Shown here piece after piece: positions 1-5,302 of a stretch of 6,802 nucleotides of DNA. Under the pieces are notes generated by a model that saw only the letters and a program-made list of their open reading frames with translations, made no database searches and was not told the DNA's origin. The first letter of the stretch is position 1, and every line of letters begins with the position of its first letter. Made by a program: the position numbers and the translations under genes. Origin of the DNA: Chlamydiales bacterium (GTDB lineage: Bacteria > Chlamydiota > Chlamydiia > Chlamydiales > FEN-1388); assembly GCA_021372185.1 (NCBI GenBank), contig JAJFUY010000300.1:1-6802 (forward strand), written 5' to 3'.

Positions 1-296
1 GAAAAGTACAAAAATTCTTTGCCGCTGCAGTACAAAACAATGTCCTGATGGACCTCCAGCCAGAAAATCTCAGAGTAACTAAGACTGGCACCGTCACGCT
101 CATTGACTTCGTAGAAGAACCAGAAGAGCTACCTCTTCTCATCACCAAGGCATGCCGCGCCTGGGTCAGCCTCTGCAAAAACAGCAGCCTAAACCTCGAC
201 CAATCCCGAGCAATCCTCAACTGCCTTACCTCCACCTTCGTAAACAGCCACCCGAACTACTCTCCCGGGTGGCTCGAAAACATCCTCATGACCTAA
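1..296 (+). CDS. C-terminal part of a kinase-fold phosphotransferase (5' truncated by window)
   Basis: The frame is open from the first bases of the window to the TAA at 294-296, giving about 97 residues. The ATG at 48-50 has no Shine-Dalgarno sequence and falls inside the active-site motif, so it is almost certainly internal and the true start lies upstream. The segment DLQPENLRV followed by a short linker and LIDF matches the catalytic loop (D-x4-N) and metal-binding DF(G) motif of the protein-kinase/aminoglycoside-phosphotransferase fold. The usual HxD or HGD is replaced by LMD, but the catalytic Asp and Asn are kept. Only about 62 residues follow the DF motif, which suits a small-molecule or lipopolysaccharide-kinase-like (APH/WaaP/InaA type) C-lobe better than a full Ser/Thr kinase. 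Substrate cannot be told. Codons here are more often C-ending than in the rest of the window. It converges on the mvaD operon across the palindromic spacer. Fold assignment is moderately sure; family is not. Confidence 0.6.
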   Translation, partial: KVQKFFAAAVQNNVLMDLQPENLRVTKTGTVTLIDFVEEPEELPLLITKACRAWVSLCKNSSLNLDQSRAILNCLTSTFVNSHPNYSPGWLENILMT

Positions 297-659
297 TAAT
301 CGGCGTCAGATCTGAGGTGAAAAGAACGGACTATTTTCCAACAAATTCTTGACAGACTTTTTCTCGCTAATTTGTGCTTAAAGTTTTTCCAGCGGAAGCT
401 GGAGGACAGCTTTAGCCCCACGTGCAATGGAGGGCCGATAGGCCTGAAATGGAACGTGGGGTCAAGGTTATCATCACTAGAGGAGCGGCGAGGGCCGCGA
501 AACGGATTGCGCATGTGTTTCGCTGCTTCCGCAGCTTTTTGGTTATGGCAATCCTTGACCCCGCGTTCCACTCCAAGCCTATTGGCTTGGAATTACACGC
601 GGGGCTAAAGCTGTCCTCCAGCTTCCGCTGGAAAAACAGGAGAATTTTTGGTGGGTATT
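297..659. other. Convergent intergenic region, no credible gene
   Basis: This 363-base gap lies between the stop of the kinase-like gene and the stop of the decarboxylase gene on the opposite strand. It contains a small perfect palindrome TCAGATCTGA at 306-315, a lone TTGACA at 349-354, and the large palindromic element at 383-637. Open frames of 78-92 codons cross the region on both strands, but they are consequences of the palindrome and lack ribosome binding sites or recognisable domains, so I do not call them genes. Confidence 0.8.
383..637. repeat. 255-nt imperfect palindrome: inverted pair of a three-hairpin unit
   Basis: Bases 383-503 pair with 517-637 in register, with no net indel, around a 13-nt centre (504-516). 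The outermost 37 bases (383-419 versus 601-637) are perfectly complementary. Bases 415-467 versus 553-605 match at about 41 of 53 positions, and similarity fades in 468-484 before recovering to the centre. Each arm also folds on itself. Hairpin 1 is TCCAGC-GGAA-GCTGGA at 388-403 (mirror 617-632). Hairpin 2 is CCCCACGT at 416-423 with ACGTGGGG at 454-461, enclosing GGCC-GATA-GGCC at 433-444 (mirror 559-604). Hairpin 3 is GCGGC-GAGG-GCCGC at 485-498 (mirror 522-535). No clear target-site duplication flanks it. It sits exactly between two convergent genes, so both transcripts would enter through the same 37-nt sequence. It could be a dispersed repeat (REP/BIME- or MITE-like), a bidirectional terminator or a structured RNA; identity unknown, structure certain. 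Confidence 0.93.
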
Positions 660-1652
660 TTAAAGCTCACTCGCGGTAAAGGTGATTGCTTTTTGGAGAG
701 CAATGGCGTCTTGTTTTAGGTAGAGGAGCTTTATGTTGGGGCCGGCGTCCATGGTGAAATAGACATTTAGGCCTTCTTGTCTGAGTTTCCAGACTTTGTG
801 CATGGTGGCAACGGAGTCTGGGTGCCAGTAGAGGACTGGGGGAACAGCTGCCATCATCGTGGCATGCATGGCAAGGGCGTTACTTTCGGCTACTTGGCCA
901 AGTGAGAGAAAGTCTTGGTCGTAGATGGCTTTTCTAGCAAGGCGCAAATCGTGGGCTACTTTTTCTGGCCAGGAGTGGTAGAGGGCTGATGTTTCAACCG
1001 TATTTTGCATGGCGCGGCGTGAATCAATAGGCTTTTGTTTATCTGAGATCATTACAAGTCCCAAATGTAAATCGGGCCATGAGGCATCAAGTGGCGCGCT
1101 ATAGCTATCCAGGCCATCTTCTTGCGTGCCTGCTTGCCATTCTACAAAACCGGTAAAAAGTGATCGAGATGCGCTGCCGCTTCCTATTCGCGCTAAAATA
1201 GAGAGCGCTTTTGGTTCTAGATTCCAGCCGTAGAAGTCATTGAAAGCCAAGACGAGTGCCGCAAAGCCAGATGATGACGAGGCAAAACCGGCAGCTGTTG
1301 GAATTTCGTTTTTTGTTTCGATGTGTAGGGGAGTGTTAGGGGCTCTGAACAGGTCACAAAAGGCAAAGAGGCGCTTTGTAAAGGCGTCATCTGGGGCGCA
1401 CTGTTTGCCATTAAGAAAGCAGACATCTGTGGGCGCTTGTTTTATCAATGTGTGTGTGCCAAGTGGTAATGAGAGCGAGAGGCTATTAGTAACTGGTAGA
1501 TTCAGTTCGCTATTTCGTTTGCCCCAGTATTTTATGAGGGCAATATTGGCAGGAGCATATGCCGTAGCTTCTTGTTTGACGGGTGCTTTTGGCAAGCCCA
1601 CAAGGTGAGTGATGATCTCTTTTTTTGTAATGAAAGTTTTATTATCCAACAA
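660..1652 (-). CDS. mvaD: Diphosphomevalonate decarboxylase
   Basis: This GHMP-superfamily enzyme uses ATP to convert mevalonate 5-diphosphate to isopentenyl diphosphate, the last step of the classical mevalonate pathway, in the cytoplasm. From the TTG at 1652 it is 330 residues, normal for the family. Visible motifs are APANIALIKYWGKR at about 33-46, the ATP-binding PTAAGFASSSSGFAAL at 118-133, GSGSASRSLFTGFVEW at 157-172, and the C-terminal MDAGPN at 301-306 carrying the catalytic Asp at 302. No ATG lies upstream of the conserved core. TTG codons occur at 1664, 1652 and 1649 and a GTG at 1601. I prefer 1652 because GGAG (1662-1659) lies six bases before it; 1664 has only a weak A/G-rich stretch upstream. 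About 27 residues precede the conserved ATAYAPANI block, a slightly long N-terminus, so the GTG cannot be excluded. The start overlaps the end of the mevalonate kinase gene, suggesting translational coupling. Function is very sure, exact start less so. Confidence 0.93.
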   Translation of the reverse strand: MLDNKTFITKKEIITHLVGLPKAPVKQEATAYAPANIALIKYWGKRNSELNLPVTNSLSLSLPLGTHTLIKQAPTDVCFLNGKQCAPDDAFTKRLFAFCDLFRAPNTPLHIETKNEIPTAAGFASSSSGFAALVLAFNDFYGWNLEPKALSILARIGSGSASRSLFTGFVEWQAGTQEDGLDSYSAPLDASWPDLHLGLVMISDKQKPIDSRRAMQNTVETSALYHSWPEKVAHDLRLARKAIYDQDFLSLGQVAESNALAMHATMMAAVPPVLYWHPDSVATMHKVWKLRQEGLNVYFTMDAGPNIKLLYLKQDAIALQKAITFTASEL

Positions 1653-2670
1653 CGCGTGCTCCAAGGCTTTCTTTTTCTACTGCTAGCACGCTATAGCCAT
1701 ATTTACTTGCTAATGCATGTGGAGGGCTATCGCAAATGGCAAGTAGCACGCCGCTTGAATCGCCTCCAATAGCACCAGCGCCGCATATTTTGGCAGCACC
1801 GCCTGTAGCTTCTATCTCGCCAATGAATGCCTGCACCTTTTGAGGTACTACACCAATTGCTACTAGTAACCGGTGATTTTGGCTTATGAGGTGTTTGAGC
1901 TCTTGTAAGTTATCTTCTAATAAGGCCTCTTCTATGTGGCCTGCAAGGTCGCCAAAATCATTCCAGATATCACTTTCTTTAAAGTTTGCTGCAACCTGCA
2001 TGACACACTGTCCGGTAGTGGTTTTAGGGCGGCCTGTATTTATGATAAAGAGTGAGAGATTTTGTATATCCAGGTTTACAGCTTTTCCCTGCTGGAAGCG
2101 CACGCACCCACCATTGAGCGATATATAAGAGTCAACACCGCTAGAGTGGCCGTGTTGCAGGCGTTCTGCTTCCATACTCAGTTTGTGGAGCCATTCGGGT
2201 TTGAGCTCTAGCCCCAAAAATGAACTTAAGGCTCGGATGACACACACTAAAGTAGCAGCTGATGACCCCATTCCGCACCCCATAGGGATATCTGAGTGGA
2301 GGTTGATCTGAAAGCCCTTTTGAATTTCCATCTGAAAGGTGTCGATTAATGAAATAAGTGCAAATTGAAAAAGCTCTTGTGGCTTATGGAGTACTTCTCG
2401 GATAGATAACTGGCCTTTTAAGCACAGGCGGTAGCTTTCTAAAAGCCGCTCACGAAGTATTCTAAGCGCGCGAATGGTAGATGAGGCTTTTTGTTTTAGG
2501 TCTTTTAGGCTGACACAGATGTCAGGGGTAGATCCGGGCAAAATTTCGGCATAGGCAAAGCGGTTTACTGCTGTAACAATAGCCGGCTGGCCATACACAA
2601 CTGAATGCTCACCAGTCAAGATAATTTTTGCAGGAGCTAAGGCTGTAAAACGTTTACCAATTATATTCAT
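1642..2670 (-). CDS. mvk: Mevalonate kinase (GHMP kinase family)
   Basis: Predicted to phosphorylate mevalonate to mevalonate 5-phosphate with ATP in the cytoplasm; 342 residues. GHMP motif 1, APAKIILTGEHSVVYG (12-27), includes the conserved Lys15 and the GEH-VVYG signature typical of mevalonate kinases. Motif 2, IPMGCGMGSSAA (128-139), is the phosphate-binding loop. HGHSSGVDS (173-181) corresponds to the G-x-PSG-x-D active-site segment, with Asp180 as the likely catalytic base; the usual Pro is Ser here. INTGRPKTTTG follows at 210-220, and motif 3, KICGAGAIGG, is at 294-303. The ATG at 2670 overlaps the TGA of murJ as ATGA. Only a weak AGG lies upstream, so translation is probably coupled to murJ. 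The next gene is the decarboxylase; the intermediate phosphomevalonate kinase is not in this window. A phosphomevalonate kinase or other GHMP kinase is the main alternative, less likely because of the N-terminal signature. Confidence 0.83.
   Translation of the reverse strand: MNIIGKRFTALAPAKIILTGEHSVVYGQPAIVTAVNRFAYAEILPGSTPDICVSLKDLKQKASSTIRALRILRERLLESYRLCLKGQLSIREVLHKPQELFQFALISLIDTFQMEIQKGFQINLHSDIPMGCGMGSSAATLVCVIRALSSFLGLELKPEWLHKLSMEAERLQHGHSSGVDSYISLNGGCVRFQQGKAVNLDIQNLSLFIINTGRPKTTTGQCVMQVAANFKESDIWNDFGDLAGHIEEALLEDNLQELKHLISQNHRLLVAIGVVPQKVQAFIGEIEATGGAAKICGAGAIGGDSSGVLLAICDSPPHALASKYGYSVLAVEKESLGARVVG
1659..1662 (-). promoter_or_regulatory. Shine-Dalgarno GGAG deciding the TTG start of mvaD
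   Basis: On the minus strand GGAG is followed by the six-base spacer CACGCG and then TTG at 1652. It lies inside the last codons of the mevalonate kinase gene, so ribosomes ending there could reinitiate. The alternative TTG at 1649 would have a nine-base spacer and is nearly as good. Confidence 0.6.
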
Positions 2671-4325
2671 GTTGCAGTCGCCTGCCTTATTCTAAAGAGT
2701 ACTAGAAGGTCCTTAGCTTTAAATACCCAAGCTCCAGCTAATACAACGCCGATATAAAAAATACCAGGAATCGCAAGATAGAGGCATTGTGCTCCAAATG
2801 AAGTAGGAAGAGTCTCTTGGGATTGTTTAAAGAGGTGAAAAAGCTGCGGTGTGTTAAAGAAAAAGCTTTGAAACGCTAAAGCCGCAACAGCCGCCGCTAC
2901 ACTGATAGAGAGCACCTTGCCAATTTCAAACATGCCTTCAATACTTACTACTTGTTCGTAGTGTTTTTTGAGGGTTTTATACAGATACACAATGTTTACC
3001 CAAGAAGAGATACTTGTAGCTAGTGCCACACTCAATGCGCTAAAGCCAAAACCGAAGATAAAAACACAGTTTAATAAAAAGTTAATTACAAGTGATAACA
3101 CTGCTGCTTTTGCGGGCGTTTTAAAGTCTTTAAATGCATAAAAAGCAGGCCCTAACACGATTATCAAGCCCATAGGCAATAGGCCAATTGCATAGGTGTG
3201 TAGGCAGCCTGTGGTAGTGAGTATAGAATGGAGCTGAAAATCGCCCCTTCCAAAAATACAGTTAATTAAAGGCGTACCAAATACAAAAAGGCCCAGTGTG
3301 CAAGGTAGAAGAAGCGCAATCACACGCCGCTGGGCAAAATCTAAAAAGCGTAAATATTCATCCTTACGTCCTGCCTGGATGCTACGAGCAAGAGGGGGTA
3401 AAAGTGCGCCGGATATGGCTATACCAAAAAGCGCTAATGGCAGCTGTAAAAGCCGTTGAGAATACCAAAGCTGTGCCGGGCCTTCAGGGTCTGCCCAACG
3501 AGCAAAAAGTGCATCAACACCATTATTAATCTGAGAGGCTCCCATGCCAAGAAGACCAAGAGCCAGTGGCGCTCCAAGGCGCTTGATGTCGCTTGAAAAA
3601 ATGTGAATATTTGTAAAAAGCTTGGATCCAAGATGGTCTTTTAGTGATTTATAAGTAGGCAAGCACGTTACTGCCCACTGCATTGCGCAGCCAACTACAA
3701 TAAATATAGCTACATAGGGCATGGCGGCATTAGGATCCCATCCATAAAAGAAGATACTGCCTGATGCGATGGCGATATTAAAAAATGCCGGAGCTATCCC
3801 CACAGTAAAGTAGTGCTTTTGGCACTGCAAAAGTGAGCTATTGAGCCCAAACAGGCAGATAAATAATAAACTTGGCAAAAGCAAAATGGCGAGATACACA
3901 ATTTGTGTGTTGCCAACACTCCAGTTGATAAGCGAAAAAGAAGAAGCTAAAACAAGTGCGCCAACTGTTATGAACACACATAAAAAGAGTGCCAGAAGTA
4001 CGTTAAGATCTCTAAAGAATTGAAAGGCTTTTTTGGGCTCTTCTTTGCGCATTTCTTCAAAGACAGGGATGAAGGCAGATTGCAATGCCCCTTCACCAAA
4101 AAGACGCCGAGCAAGCTGTGCCAGCCTGTAGGCTACAAAAAGAGCCGCTAAGGCCTCGTGTGTGCCAAAGCAAAAAGCAAGTACCATATCGCGTACCATT
4201 CCTGTAACACGGCTAAGCATAGTGCCCGAAAAAAAACGCATGGCCGAGCGTGTGATGGATGATATGGAATCAGGTAGTAAAACAGTAGATGGCTGCGAGT
4301 TAGATGCTGTTGGTTCTACTGTCAA
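2667..4325 (-). CDS. murJ: Lipid II flippase MurJ (MviN family, MOP superfamily)
   Basis: Inner-membrane polytopic protein that moves lipid II across the cytoplasmic membrane for peptidoglycan synthesis; 552 residues, slightly above the usual 510-530. The first 22 residues are polar and look like a cytoplasmic extension. The MurJ signature GTMLSRVTGMVRD lies at 34-46, with the conserved Arg residues 39 and 45, followed by LARRLFGEGALQSAFIPVF (71-89) and the later LPLALFGIAISGALLPPLAR segment (295-314). Numerous hydrophobic stretches run to the C-terminus, consistent with about 14 transmembrane helices. The start is TTG at 4325, not ATG: GGAGG lies six bases upstream, and the nearest upstream ATG (4338) is out of frame. 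It is the first gene of the minus-strand operon and is divergent from nfo. Its own promoter is unclear: TTGCAA (4393-4388) and TATGAT (4372-4367) are spaced by only 15 bases. Confidence 0.95.
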   Translation of the reverse strand: MTVEPTASNSQPSTVLLPDSISSITRSAMRFFSGTMLSRVTGMVRDMVLAFCFGTHEALAALFVAYRLAQLARRLFGEGALQSAFIPVFEEMRKEEPKKAFQFFRDLNVLLALFLCVFITVGALVLASSFSLINWSVGNTQIVYLAILLLPSLLFICLFGLNSSLLQCQKHYFTVGIAPAFFNIAIASGSIFFYGWDPNAAMPYVAIFIVVGCAMQWAVTCLPTYKSLKDHLGSKLFTNIHIFSSDIKRLGAPLALGLLGMGASQINNGVDALFARWADPEGPAQLWYSQRLLQLPLALFGIAISGALLPPLARSIQAGRKDEYLRFLDFAQRRVIALLLPCTLGLFVFGTPLINCIFGRGDFQLHSILTTTGCLHTYAIGLLPMGLIIVLGPAFYAFKDFKTPAKAAVLSLVINFLLNCVFIFGFGFSALSVALATSISSWVNIVYLYKTLKKHYEQVVSIEGMFEIGKVLSISVAAAVAALAFQSFFFNTPQLFHLFKQSQETLPTSFGAQCLYLAIPGIFYIGVVLAGAWVFKAKDLLVLFRIRQATAT

Positions 4326-4331
4326 AAGGTG

Positions 4332-4336
4332 CCTCC
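4332..4336 (-). promoter_or_regulatory. Shine-Dalgarno GGAGG fixing the TTG start of murJ
   Basis: On the minus strand GGAGG is followed by the six-base spacer CACCTT and TTG at 4325. This is the strongest ribosome binding site in the window. The ATG formed with its first G (4338-4336) is out of frame and opens only a 12-codon frame, so it is not the murJ start. Confidence 0.75.
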
Positions 4337-4343
4337 ATCAAAA

Positions 4344-4395
4344 TGTTGCAATGTCAAACGCTAACCATCATAATGGTATTTCGCAAATTGCAACA
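4344..4395. promoter_or_regulatory. 8-bp inverted repeat flanking the murJ/nfo divergent promoter region
   Basis: TGTTGCAA at 4344-4351 is repeated as its reverse complement TTGCAACA at 4388-4395, with 36 bases between. The left copy overlaps the proposed -35 of nfo and the right copy overlaps the only -35-like element for murJ. The core TTGCAA copies are 42 bases apart, about four helical turns. It could be a paired operator or simply two similar -35 regions facing each other; chance is possible in a stretch this short. Confidence 0.35.
4346..4374 (+). promoter_or_regulatory. Probable sigma70/sigma66-type promoter of nfo
   Basis: TTGCAA (4346-4351) is followed by a 17-base spacer and CATAAT (4369-4374), matching the consensus -35 at four and the -10 at five of six positions. 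Transcription would start near 4381, giving a leader of about 27 bases before the nfo ATG. Assigned by inspection only. Confidence 0.5.
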
Positions 4396-4407
4396 GGATA
4401 ATTTATT

Positions 4408-5265
4408 ATGTTAAATAAAAATAAAGATTTACTTATAGGGGCGCATACGTCGGCTGCAGGGGGCGTGCATAATGCCCTTTATGAGGGACAAGAAATTGGC
4501 GCAACGACAATTCAACTTTTTACTTCTAATCAGCGTCAGTGGAATTCTCGTTCATTATCTCAAGATGCCATAGATCTTTGGAACAAAGCGCTTGATGAAA
4601 CAGGCCTCACACACATTATGAGCCATGATAGCTACTTAATTAATTTGGGCGCGCCAGACCCTGAAAATTTAACCAAAAGCCGCCACGCCTTTCGTGAAGA
4701 GGTGATTCGCTCGCTCCAATTGGGCTTAAGCTATGTAAATTTCCACCCAGGCGCTGCTTTAAAAGAAAGTGTTACGCAGTGTTTAGATTTAATAGTAGAA
4801 AGTCTTTTACAAATAAAAGATTTATTTACAGGCAAAGACAAGCTTAAGCTTTTACTAGAAGCTACTGCCGGCCAAGGATCTGTTGTGGGCGCAAAGTTTG
4901 AAGAGCTTCATTATATTATTGATCGTGTAAAAGGTGAAATTCCAATTGGGGTATGCATTGACACCTGTCACATCTTTGCAGCAGGCTATGACATACGCAC
5001 CAAAAGCGCACTTGATCATACACTCAACGAGTTTGATAAAATAGTTGGCCTACAATACCTCAACGCCTTTCACTTAAATGACTCTCAAAAAGGTTTGGGC
5101 TCTAGAGTTGACCGCCACGCTAATTTAGGCGAGGGCCTTATAGGCATTGACTGCTTTAAAGCCATCATGCAAGAGCCTAGATTACGACACCTGCCAATGT
5201 ATCTAGAAACGCCTGGGCTAAAAGAAGTGTGGAAAAGAGAAATTCCCATGTTGAGAAGTTTCTAG
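4408..5265 (+). CDS. nfo: Endonuclease IV (AP endonuclease)
   Basis: Cleaves the backbone 5' to abasic sites in base-excision repair, using three metal ions, usually zinc; cytoplasmic; 285 residues, typical for the family. The TIM-barrel start IGAHTSAAGGV is at 10-20. All nine expected metal ligands are visible by alignment to the E. coli enzyme: His73 (SHDSYLINL), His113 (NFHPGA), Glu151 (LLEATAGQG), Asp185 and His188 (IDTCH), His222 (HLNDS), Asp235 and His237 (VDRHANLGEG), and Glu267 (YLETPG). The ATG at 4408 has AGGA (4395-4398) nine bases upstream. It is divergent from murJ and followed after 37 bases by asnS on the same strand. The protein looks intact and active. Confidence 0.97.
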   Translation: MLNKNKDLLIGAHTSAAGGVHNALYEGQEIGATTIQLFTSNQRQWNSRSLSQDAIDLWNKALDETGLTHIMSHDSYLINLGAPDPENLTKSRHAFREEVIRSLQLGLSYVNFHPGAALKESVTQCLDLIVESLLQIKDLFTGKDKLKLLLEATAGQGSVVGAKFEELHYIIDRVKGEIPIGVCIDTCHIFAAGYDIRTKSALDHTLNEFDKIVGLQYLNAFHLNDSQKGLGSRVDRHANLGEGLIGIDCFKAIMQEPRLRHLPMYLETPGLKEVWKREIPMLRSF

Positions 5266-5279
5266 CAAAACAGTATTAT
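5251..5279 (+). promoter_or_regulatory. Probable promoter of asnS within the 3' end of nfo
   Basis: TTGAGA (5251-5256, inside the last codons of nfo), a 17-base spacer and TATTAT (5274-5279) each match the sigma70 consensus at five of six positions, the best match I found in the window. The start point would fall near 5286, leaving a short leader that still contains GGAGA at 5291-5295. asnS can therefore be transcribed independently of nfo as well as by read-through. Assigned by inspection only. Confidence 0.55.
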
Positions 5280-5302
5280 CTTCTCTTTTTGGAGACCATA
5301 TC

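Noticed and set aside
306..315. Perfect palindrome TCAGATCTGA after the kinase-like gene as terminator
   Set aside because: No loop and no following T-tract; too short to interpret.
349..354. Perfect TTGACA that could be a -35 box upstream of the palindrome
   Set aside because: No acceptable -10 lies 16-18 bases downstream (the hexamer there is TTGTGC), and no gene follows in that direction.
372..608. 78-codon plus-strand open frame inside the palindrome
   Set aside because: No ribosome binding site, no recognisable domain, lies entirely in the inverted-repeat region and its neighbour; explained by the palindrome.
383..637. Insertion sequence or CRISPR array
   Set aside because: No transposase frame, no evident target duplication and no regularly spaced direct repeats; the repeats are inverted and form hairpins.
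1240..1608. 122-codon plus-strand open frame antisense to mvaD
   Set aside because: Lies wholly over the conserved mvaD coding sequence; the translated sequence shows no family features, so it is a shadow.
4300..4338. 12-codon frame starting ATGGAGG on the minus strand just before murJ, a possible leader peptide
   Set aside because: Its start is the murJ Shine-Dalgarno itself, it has no own binding site, and it overlaps the murJ start out of frame; most likely chance.
4367..4393. TTGCAA/TATGAT on the minus strand as murJ promoter
   Set aside because: Spacer is only 15 bases; kept as a remark in the murJ entry rather than as a feature.
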